A stretch of 22,661 bases of DNA from CAZLPZ01 sp964561535 (GTDB lineage Bacteria > Pseudomonadota > Alphaproteobacteria > Micavibrionales > Micavibrionaceae), in NCBI GenBank assembly GCA_964561535.1, contig CAZLPZ010000029.1, forward strand, positions 1 through 22,661, read 5' to 3'. This document shows positions 1-7,315 of this stretch, piece by piece. A program made the translations under genes and the position numbers. The notes beneath the pieces are model-generated. The model worked only from the letters and a program-made list of their open reading frames with translations, did not search any database and was not told the origin of the DNA. Each line of letters begins with the position of its first letter. The first letter of the stretch is position 1.

Positions 1-514
1 CGAGGTGGGTATTAATATTAGACATAAAGGCCCGTATTTCTTCCATTATGCCAGCTTGCTCTTTTTGAAACACTATATTTTCTTCCATAAACTTTTGTGA
101 AGATTTTGCAACATTTAGCATTGTCTCCATAAACTTTTTAGATGTTTCATCTTTACCTTGTAATATTGCAAGATATTCTGAGGCTTGTTCTGTTTTTGCA
201 TTCAACTGCCCACGAAGTTCGCCAACCTGCCTAGTTAACTCATTTATTTGTTTCTGGGTCCGTTCATCTTTTTCTATAAGCTGTTTTTGAAGGGTTGCTT
301 CCTTCTCATTCATCATCGTCTTATAACCATTTGCTTGTTTCTCCCAGAATCCAGCAATTTCATTAGACGAATTAACTATTTCAGACTTTTCTTTTTTAGA
401 ACCACTTCTCCAAACTTGTAGAAAATAACCAGCTCCACCAACTAGTATTCCCATACTACCAATTGAGCCTATTATTACAATAGCAACTTGCCATAGATTA
501 CCTAAATCAGTCAT
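1..514 (-). CDS. Membrane-anchored coiled-coil protein, partial (runs off left edge)
   Basis: This frame is open from an ATG at 514 to the window edge, giving 171 visible residues and no stop. A good SD (AGGAG, 524-528) lies 9 bases upstream, which fixes the start. The N-terminus carries one hydrophobic segment (about residues 9-33, rich in I, G, V and A) that should span or anchor in the membrane. The rest is charged and helical, rich in K, E and Q, and looks like a long coiled coil. It follows a small membrane protein at the end of the virion block, where phages often keep lysis genes, so a holin- or spanin-like role is possible. I recognise no family. The protein is real with good confidence; its function is inference from position and topology only. 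Confidence 0.72.
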   Translation of the reverse strand, partial: MTDLGNLWQVAIVIIGSIGSMGILVGGAGYFLQVWRSGSKKEKSEIVNSSNEIAGFWEKQANGYKTMMNEKEATLQKQLIEKDERTQKQINELTRQVGELRGQLNAKTEQASEYLAILQGKDETSKKFMETMLNVAKSSQKFMEENIVFQKEQAGIMEEIRAFMSNINTHL

Positions 515-533
515 TTTTATTTTCTCCTATACA

Positions 534-752
534 TTACTTTTGTAAAAGCAATGTTGTTTTTTTATCATCTATAGTAATAACTACTTGCCCATCTTTTTGT
601 GCTGTAGTAATTACTTGCTTTATGGCGGCATTATAACCAGAAACTATGTATCTATTTCTTACCTTAAGAAAGAATGAATAACACCCGTACGCTGCAGCTA
701 CTGCTACAATCAATATAATGCTGCCTATTATTATTTTCTTTATATTACTCAT
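534..752 (-). CDS. Small single-pass membrane protein
   Basis: A 72-aa protein with lysines at positions 5-6, a strong hydrophobic helix (about residues 7-29) and a short polar C-terminal domain containing SGYNAA and a beta-like tail ending in TTLLLQK. The N-terminus could be a signal anchor, leaving the C-terminal 40 residues outside the cytoplasm. The start follows the stop of the upstream gene by 5 bases and has no clear SD, so translation is probably coupled. It lies between the last fibre-type gene and another membrane protein, a place where lysis-accessory proteins (holin, inner spanin) are common. No specific family is recognised, and a spanin or holin assignment would be inference. 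Confidence 0.7.
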   Translation of the reverse strand: MSNIKKIIIGSIILIVAVAAAYGCYSFFLKVRNRYIVSGYNAAIKQVITTAQKDGQVVITIDDKKTTLLLQK

Positions 753-757
753 GTTGT

Positions 758-1771
758 TTATTCTACATTAATTATACGCCGTCTAGCACCTGTCCCTATA
801 AAAGATGTGTTTATAATGAAGTCATCATAAAACATATCGTTTACTCCATCAGGGTGGTAACCACCAGCTGAAAACAAAGTTACATTTTGTGAACCAGTAT
901 TTAGTGTACCGCTACCATTATATGAGGGTGAACCAGCAACTGTATTATTTAGCCAAATATCAACATCACCAACAGTTGCTGATATTTTAAGTCTAAACTC
1001 TAATCTTGTAATTGTATTAGTTGAAATATTTAATCCAGTGTCTGTATAGCCTAGTTCGTCACCAGCACATGTAATACGGATTGTTCCATAGTCTTCAATA
1101 TTACAATATACTGGTGCACCAACACCATCACCGGTTGCATATAGGCCTGCATAACCATTTACACCAAATACCCAACCAGTTGGATAGAATACAAAGAACT
1201 GATAATAACTATCACCTGTTGCAGATATTGTTTCATACAATTGGCAACCATCGTCAGCTGCTGGTGCATGACATTTTACAGAATCAGCACCATTAACTTT
1301 GCTAGTTGCGTCAAGTGTCATTGTACCAGTTGCATAACTACCATCTCCATCAAATGAACACGGTATTGCACCACAAGACTCAAAGTCCTCTTTTCCAAAT
1401 GTATAAGCATATGCTTTTTTAATTTGAAAAGAAACTTTATTTAATATAGATTCTTTCTTTGGTGGTTTTTCTTTAATTTCTCCACCCTTAGAATCAATCA
1501 TTTTTCTTTTTAAAAGAGCATTCTCATATTCTTCTATTGAGAAAGTTGCTTTATCAAGTGATGTTTGTGGGACTTCACCTTTTCTAGTCAACTCTTTCAT
1601 GTGGTCTTCACGCTGTGATAAGTACCTGCGAAAACCATTTGCTGATTTAATAGTCTGAAATTGAAAACCATCTTTTTCAACTTCAGCTGTTGGAACTTGT
1701 ATAACAGCAGCACCGGCTATAATAGCCGTGGCTGCTGTTATTGTCGCAAGAATTTTTTTAGTCTTGTTCAT
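758..1771 (-). CDS. Secreted-looking lectin/LamG-fold virion or host-interaction protein
   Basis: The frame is open back to 1828, but the ATG at 1771 is preferred: it lies one base after the stop of the preceding gene (TAA-T-ATG), giving 337 aa. Residues 1-27 look like a signal peptide: basic start MNKTKK, then a hydrophobic A/I/T-rich stretch with a possible cleavage after VPTA. A charged linker follows. From about residue 120 the protein is beta-rich with features of a concanavalin A/LamG-like jelly roll (YYQFFVFYPTGW, VDIWLNN, MFYDDFIINTS). Six cysteines in the C-terminal half could form disulfides, which would fit an exported protein. It follows a fibre gene and probably binds or processes surface glycan, as such folds occur in lectins and polysaccharide lyases. 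No catalytic residues can be assigned by eye. Confidence 0.75.
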   Translation of the reverse strand: MNKTKKILATITAATAIIAGAAVIQVPTAEVEKDGFQFQTIKSANGFRRYLSQREDHMKELTRKGEVPQTSLDKATFSIEEYENALLKRKMIDSKGGEIKEKPPKKESILNKVSFQIKKAYAYTFGKEDFESCGAIPCSFDGDGSYATGTMTLDATSKVNGADSVKCHAPAADDGCQLYETISATGDSYYQFFVFYPTGWVFGVNGYAGLYATGDGVGAPVYCNIEDYGTIRITCAGDELGYTDTGLNISTNTITRLEFRLKISATVGDVDIWLNNTVAGSPSYNGSGTLNTGSQNVTLFSAGGYHPDGVNDMFYDDFIINTSFIGTGARRRIINVE

Positions 1772-1772
1772 A

Positions 1773-3917
1773 TTAGTCATCATAAGTGAATGTCCAACAA
1801 ACTGCAACCCATGTTGGGGTAGAAGCAACAGATACTAAGTCTACATCTAATCTGTCACCAGCAGCCATCGTAGTATCACCATTTAATGATGTATCTTCAG
1901 CTGTACCGGCAGCTGGAGCAAGGTCCACAGAATCTACATCAGCTGGAGTACCATCATCTACTTGAAGCATGAATGTTACAGTTTGGTCTGATTCTGCCCA
2001 AATAGATGTAATTGTAGAAGCTTGTTTTGAGAACCAAATACTCTTAAAATCATCTGCAGCTGTTGGGCTTTCCCAACGAGTACATTTAGTATCTGTATAT
2101 AATTCTGCGTCTGCAAGCATATCATCACCCGTCAAGGTTAATGAACGGCCACCAGTCAAGTTTACATCATCAGATACATCTATACCGGATATAGAAGTAG
2201 TTGTGTGTGTATGGCCAGGGTTAGCACCAGAGGTAACATTTGCACCAGTAACAGTTGTTGCAGCTACTGTTCCTGTTACCGTTAATCCATTAGTCATTGT
2301 AAATAACTCAGTAGAATCAACAGCTAAACATACGTCGGTACCGGCAGGAGAAGCTTCCCAACAAATAGAATCGGCATTACCAAGTCTGAATGTACCAGCG
2401 TCTGCAGGGTCTGCGTCGCCAGCTGAAATAACTATTGTACCAAAATCTATACGGCCAACGCTTGTTGAACTGGATATTGATACTACGTCTGCAGTATCAT
2501 CAAGATTTATAGTTAAATCTTCATCACTACCATTTCCTTGGCCTAAGAATGTAATAGCACCATCTGAATCATCTACTATTCTTACCCCGTCGCCGTCGCC
2601 AATATAAACCCCATTATCATCATAATAAGCGCGAGTGGTACCATCAGTTTTAAAGGTAGCACCGTTTTGTGAATCATAAGCGAATAAAATTGGAAGAGAA
2701 CCACCACAACAAGAACCACCAAAGGTAAATGTTACTGGCGCATTATATCCAAAATAAACATTATTAATATCGTTATTAGCGTCTGCGTCAAGGTTTGGAA
2801 GGAAGTGCATATCATTAGCACTGTTAACCTGCATTACAGCAAGCTCATCACCATCTGTTCCTTTAATACGATATGTGGTGTTGTTTACAAGAAGCATATC
2901 TCCATCATCTTGAACTACAGCAGATGAATTTTGTCCTAGCTTTCCAGTTGTTCCATCAAAACGAACAATTGCATTATCAGTAGAAGAAGCTGGACCTACA
3001 AAGTCACCCGTACCACTAGAACATGTTTGCCATTCAAAATCACCTGTGGTAGTTTCGTAAGTCAAACACTCTTCATCGCTAGCAGCGTCAACTGCTTTAA
3101 ACATTGCTTCTGTTACTTTATCAGCACCTATAGCAACAGCACCAGCACTTGATATTGTTACATCACCACTAACAGCTACTGGGTTATAATTTGTACCATC
3201 AGCTACTAGAATAAAGCCGCTGGTATTTGTATTCATAAACAAGTCATCACCTGTTATGATTAAATCACCAGCTGTTTGCAATACATCATTTATATAAACT
3301 CGTCCACTATTATTACCACTAGTATTACTTATATTATTCTGGAGGTCTGAAAAACCAGTAACTTCAAATGTTCCAGCACTGAGTGTTCCACCAGATAAAG
3401 TAAGTTTATCTGTGGAATGTGTAAGGATAATATCACCAGCATTAAAGTTCAATGTTGAACCTGTAGTAAATGCTAATGATGTAGTAATTGTTGGGCTTGT
3501 TCCGTACATTAAAGCACCTGAACCTGTTTCATCAGATATAACACCAGCTAATTCAGATGAGGTTGTTGCTGCTAATACAGATAGTTTATCAGTTGTTACT
3601 ACAAGTGTCTTAGAGCTTGGAATAGCAGTACCGTTTATTGTAGTTGCTGTTGCAACACCAAGTGATGGGGTTGTAAGGCTTGGTGATGTTGCAAATACTA
3701 ATGCACCAGAACCAGTCTCATCTGATAATGCGCTAGAAATTCCAGAACTTGCTGTTATTCCTGTTACAGCTGATGTTCCATTACCTTGTAATATACCGGT
3801 TAATGTTCCAGCTCCTGTACCACCCTGTGGAACGATAAAAACCGCGGCGGCTGCAACAGCTGCGGTAATAAAGAATCCAAACAAAGAGGCACCAAGTATT
3901 CTTAAAAGTCTCTTCAT
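1773..3917 (-). CDS. Large tail-fibre-like protein with hydrophobic N-terminus
   Basis: A 714-aa protein. Residues 1-28 form a signal- or anchor-like segment (MKRLLR, then a hydrophobic, alanine-rich run). The body starts with the fibre-type motif VPQGGTGAGTLTG and contains repeated modules SDETGSGAL..TSP..TT (near residues 47-75 and 127-145). It continues with GPASSTDNAIVRFDGTTGK, common in phage fibres, and several GTVAATTVTGANV-like beta turns. The last 120 residues (from CTRWESPT) look like a beta-sandwich receptor-binding head. Low-complexity T/S/G/A composition is typical of trimeric beta-helical fibres. It sits between a collagen-like fibre and the lectin-fold gene, in a host-recognition cluster. 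The start has no SD but an A/T-rich leader. The export-like N-terminus is unusual for a virion fibre, so an envelope-displayed adhesin is an alternative. Confidence 0.8.
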   Translation of the reverse strand: MKRLLRILGASLFGFFITAAVAAAAVFIVPQGGTGAGTLTGILQGNGTSAVTGITASSGISSALSDETGSGALVFATSPSLTTPSLGVATATTINGTAIPSSKTLVVTTDKLSVLAATTSSELAGVISDETGSGALMYGTSPTITTSLAFTTGSTLNFNAGDIILTHSTDKLTLSGGTLSAGTFEVTGFSDLQNNISNTSGNNSGRVYINDVLQTAGDLIITGDDLFMNTNTSGFILVADGTNYNPVAVSGDVTISSAGAVAIGADKVTEAMFKAVDAASDEECLTYETTTGDFEWQTCSSGTGDFVGPASSTDNAIVRFDGTTGKLGQNSSAVVQDDGDMLLVNNTTYRIKGTDGDELAVMQVNSANDMHFLPNLDADANNDINNVYFGYNAPVTFTFGGSCCGGSLPILFAYDSQNGATFKTDGTTRAYYDDNGVYIGDGDGVRIVDDSDGAITFLGQGNGSDEDLTINLDDTADVVSISSSTSVGRIDFGTIVISAGDADPADAGTFRLGNADSICWEASPAGTDVCLAVDSTELFTMTNGLTVTGTVAATTVTGANVTSGANPGHTHTTTSISGIDVSDDVNLTGGRSLTLTGDDMLADAELYTDTKCTRWESPTAADDFKSIWFSKQASTITSIWAESDQTVTFMLQVDDGTPADVDSVDLAPAAGTAEDTSLNGDTTMAAGDRLDVDLVSVASTPTWVAVCWTFTYDD

Positions 3918-3934
3918 ATTTTTATTTAATTATT

Positions 3935-5023
3935 TTAATATCTGTAGAATGCTTTAAACGGTAACCCAGAAAATTCAACTGCTGGTGCAACCGCAAAAGT
4001 TATTGTTGGGCCTGATAAGGTATATTCAACCCCCTGGGTTAAATACTGGCCATTTAATATGAGAATGAGACTAGCTGCTGGGTTTGGAGAATTATCTAGT
4101 GTAAAGGCTGTATTTACTCCATCTATTGTTCCATCTGGTGTTTCATTATCTACAAAGGTTGGTACTGCTCCACCACCACTATCATTATCTGTACCTGGTA
4201 CCCATTTCTTAATGGTAGAGTTCCATTTCAGTACCTGCCCATTTGTTGGTTCAACTGTTATAGCTACATCGGTAATTTCTCTTAGATAACCAGCACCAGC
4301 CATTCCTTTAAATATTGTTGGTGTATCTTTTAAATCATTATATGAAAACTTATTTTTTATAAGCTCTATAATATCATCAGCTGCAATCTGTTTTTCTTTC
4401 TTAGTAGTCGGTTTCGGTAACTTTTTTAATACCTCAGAAATAATATTATTAATATCTATTTCTTTAGCGTCTTTACCATCATCACCCTTTTCTCCTTTTT
4501 CACCATCAACCCCATCAGCTGGAATGCGTATAGACGATTGTATATAATCAATTATAGCATTTACTTCCGATTCAGTGAAGTAGTCTACTCCTTTTTCTGG
4601 TGTTTTACCATCTTCTGGAACACGTATATTATCAGTAATTTCTTGAGCAACTTGAGCTATTTCTTCTTTTGTATAATAATCCTTACCTTTTTCTGGTGTA
4701 TCACCCTTATCTCCTTTATCACCCTTAATAGCAGCCATAAAATTAGCAATAAATCCAGCGGCGTCCATAGCTGGTTTAAGTTTTTCTATTGCTTCACTTA
4801 CTTTAGAACCACCCTCTTCTATAGCTTCTTTTGTTTGTGCTTGCATTTCAAGACCACCTTCGAGAAGGTTGTTTGTATCAGCACGTTGTTCAACCCCTGT
4901 TTCCAGGAGTTGTGTAGTTGATTCACCAGTATTGAGTTGATTCTCAAGCATAGCCTCTAGTACAGGCTCAACTGAACTTGGTCTTTGCTCTTCTGGTGGT
5001 AAATTTTGGTCTTGAATTTCCAT
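3935..5023 (-). CDS. Collagen-like tail fibre protein
   Basis: A 362-aa protein. Residues about 10-95 are acidic and helical, with EQ/TQ-rich repeats (probable coiled coil). The middle contains short Gly-X-Y collagen runs (GDKGDKGD, GEKGEKGDDGKD) alternating with a repeated unit of form DGxTPxKGxDYxTxxE (KGKDYYTKEEI and KGVDYFTESEV). Around 250-275 is a phage linker module (LREITDVAI..NGQVLKWN). The C-terminus (from about 290: DGVNTAFTL, LILNGQYL, GVEYTLSG) is a beta domain frequent at the ends of phage tail proteins. This order, coiled coil then collagen stalk then beta head, is typical of a trimeric fibre. It follows the internal-protein genes and precedes a second fibre. No SD; A-rich leader of 10 bases after the preceding stop. 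Confidence 0.83.
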   Translation of the reverse strand: MEIQDQNLPPEEQRPSSVEPVLEAMLENQLNTGESTTQLLETGVEQRADTNNLLEGGLEMQAQTKEAIEEGGSKVSEAIEKLKPAMDAAGFIANFMAAIKGDKGDKGDTPEKGKDYYTKEEIAQVAQEITDNIRVPEDGKTPEKGVDYFTESEVNAIIDYIQSSIRIPADGVDGEKGEKGDDGKDAKEIDINNIISEVLKKLPKPTTKKEKQIAADDIIELIKNKFSYNDLKDTPTIFKGMAGAGYLREITDVAITVEPTNGQVLKWNSTIKKWVPGTDNDSGGGAVPTFVDNETPDGTIDGVNTAFTLDNSPNPAASLILILNGQYLTQGVEYTLSGPTITFAVAPAVEFSGLPFKAFYRY

Positions 5024-5033
5024 TTGTTTTTTA

Positions 5034-7313
5034 TTACTTCTTTTTCTTCTTAGGAAGGTTAACCTTTATTTTCTTTTCAACTATTGGTACATACTGAATA
5101 TTTGTCTTAGGTGGTTTTATATCACCCATTCTAACAAGCTTTCTTTTTATAGCATTTTTAACAACATCTATTTCCTTACCCGCATTCTTTTTACTTTCAA
5201 GTGCTAACATCATTCGCTTGTTATCACGAGGAATATATTTAGGAAATTCAGGTGTATCAAAATTATTAACTTTGATATAGGAACTTGGCTTAGCTGATTT
5301 CATTTCAGCAACTTTTGCTTTAATCTTTGCTTTTGGAATAAATTCTGGGTTATTAGGATTATCAGCATAATTAATCTTTATTGCATTATCTGGACTTCCT
5401 TTATATTTAGGCAAGCTTTTTACCTTATTCCCATCTTGTGCTATACTTTCAGGTATGTATACATTACTTGTTGGATTAATAGTACTGTTTTGGCTAATAT
5501 TTCGGCTTCCTAAGCTGTTCAAATAACCATCAGTATTCTCAATAGCTTTCTTCATAGCAGGTGACTGTTCAAGTACCTTGCTAGTTTTTCCATTCAATGT
5601 ACGAGACATTGTATGTCCTTTTATTCTGCCACCAAGTTCTGCGCCAACTATTGAACCAAGTGGGCCAAAATGTGAACCCACAATAGCACCAACTGTTTGT
5701 GCAAAGTATTTACCAAGTTTACCACCCTCAACTTTTTTACCTTGAAGTTTTTCAAGTAAATCAAGAACAGCATAATGTGCTGATAGTTCTTTATTAAGCG
5801 CTTTTACATCAACAGAATCTGTATTATCTTCGACAAGTTCTTTTAATGCTTTAGCAATTACTTTCCCAGCTTTTTTAGATTCTGGATTCAAGTAATTAAT
5901 ATTAGAATATTTATCAACTTTGGCTTCATGAAGTTTTGCTATTGCAATGTTGCCATCTGCGTCAGCACGTCTTGCAAGTCCAGCTAAATCATCATCAACT
6001 TCTTTTAATGAACGAGTTAATGAACCCATTTCTAGGCCACTATCATCAATAGCACGTGTAAGTTTTGCACGAACCTTTTCAAGACTTATCTTTTTACCCT
6101 CAATTGCTAGGTTTTTACTTATAACAGATTCTTGTGGTCTTATAAAATCATCAAGTTCAGCCATTGCATTCTGTGTGTTTATATGACCAGTATCATCTAC
6201 AGCACCATTCAATAAATCTGTAGAGGCGAGAATCCTTTTAACCTCTATTCCCTTATTCTTTGCTTTTTCAACAACTTTTCGAACATTATTATATTTGCTC
6301 TCAAGAATACTAAGTTCACTTTCTCTTTTAGCTATAATCTTATCAACTTTTCTTGTTGATGGTGGTAATGAACCTTTATTTTTAAAAGATTGTCTTACTT
6401 CTGCAACAGCAGGTAATGCTGCACCAATAACTGTACCAGCACCAGGTTTTAATATATCTGTGCCTTCTGCGTCATCTTGCAAATTCATTGATACATCATA
6501 ACCATATCCAACACCTGCACCCTTAGCAACATTTTTAACACCCTGTTTTGTCAAAATACCAGATGGCTTAGAAGCTATTTCAGCAACTTTAGTAACCGCT
6601 GGAGATATAGTAGTTAAAGTTTTTGTTGCTTTTGGTACAGTTTTACTAAGTAATTGGAAAGACTTTGCTCCTTTTGCTCCAGCTCCGTATGTTCCAGCTG
6701 TTAAAACATCTAACCCAACTTGAGCTGCTTGACCTGCTAATTGTTTTCCAGATGGTAGACTGTCTGAAAATTCTTGTATACTACCACCATTCTGTTCTAT
6801 TAAATCAGCATTTTTGTTATATTCTCGTTTTAAAGCAGAACTATCTTTACCAGCAGCCTCATTTGCTTTTATAGTCTTAAGCAACATTGTATTCTGTTTG
6901 CTTAAACCCTCAATATTGACCGCGGCTGTTTCAACCGTTGTATTATCTAATCCTTTAGCAATAGATTCACCAAAACCTTGCTCAGCAGATGTTAAAAACT
7001 TACCAACTTTTTTAGTTGAAGATGGGACAGCTTTAACAGTATTTTTTAATGTACCCCAAAACCCACTATTCTTATCAGCCTCTTGTTTTGCAGCGTCTGC
7101 TTCAGCTTGTAATTCTTGTTGGCTTTTCTTTTTAACATTAGACGGCAAAGTAACCGCTGGTTTTACTTCAAAGCGGAAGGATTTCTGTGGTTCTGGCTTT
7201 ACTGGGGCTTGTCCACTTACTTGCTTATAAGAGCCAGCTGGTAAATCTTTAACATTGATTTTATCAGCACCAACTACTTTATAAGAACCTTGTGGTAAAT
7301 CTTTTATGTTCAT
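5034..7313 (-). CDS. Large internal/ejection-type virion protein
   Basis: A 759-aa, lysine- and alanine-rich, mostly helical protein. The N-terminus has a tandem motif, KDLPxGSYKxV, at residues 4-13 and 22-31. Long helical stretches follow (about 320-520). A glycine-rich amphipathic segment near residues 545-570 (VGAIVGSHFGPLGSIVG) could interact with membrane. The C-terminus is strongly basic and ends in KKKKK, which could bind DNA. Length, composition and position after the nozzle and before the fibres resemble the ejected internal proteins of short-tailed phages such as the gp7/gp20/gp16 set of P22, but no sequence family is recognised. Its start is 2 bases past the stop of the preceding gene, so the two are probably coupled and may work together in genome delivery. 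Confidence 0.7.
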   Translation of the reverse strand: MNIKDLPQGSYKVVGADKINVKDLPAGSYKQVSGQAPVKPEPQKSFRFEVKPAVTLPSNVKKKSQQELQAEADAAKQEADKNSGFWGTLKNTVKAVPSSTKKVGKFLTSAEQGFGESIAKGLDNTTVETAAVNIEGLSKQNTMLLKTIKANEAAGKDSSALKREYNKNADLIEQNGGSIQEFSDSLPSGKQLAGQAAQVGLDVLTAGTYGAGAKGAKSFQLLSKTVPKATKTLTTISPAVTKVAEIASKPSGILTKQGVKNVAKGAGVGYGYDVSMNLQDDAEGTDILKPGAGTVIGAALPAVAEVRQSFKNKGSLPPSTRKVDKIIAKRESELSILESKYNNVRKVVEKAKNKGIEVKRILASTDLLNGAVDDTGHINTQNAMAELDDFIRPQESVISKNLAIEGKKISLEKVRAKLTRAIDDSGLEMGSLTRSLKEVDDDLAGLARRADADGNIAIAKLHEAKVDKYSNINYLNPESKKAGKVIAKALKELVEDNTDSVDVKALNKELSAHYAVLDLLEKLQGKKVEGGKLGKYFAQTVGAIVGSHFGPLGSIVGAELGGRIKGHTMSRTLNGKTSKVLEQSPAMKKAIENTDGYLNSLGSRNISQNSTINPTSNVYIPESIAQDGNKVKSLPKYKGSPDNAIKINYADNPNNPEFIPKAKIKAKVAEMKSAKPSSYIKVNNFDTPEFPKYIPRDNKRMMLALESKKNAGKEIDVVKNAIKRKLVRMGDIKPPKTNIQYVPIVEKKIKVNLPKKKKK

Positions 7314-7315
7314 TT

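Noticed and set aside
1969..4289. Long plus-strand open frames over the fibre genes (for example 1969-2607 and 3412-3957)
   Set aside because: They mirror low-complexity T/S/A-rich minus-strand genes, lack SDs and have no recognisable protein features.
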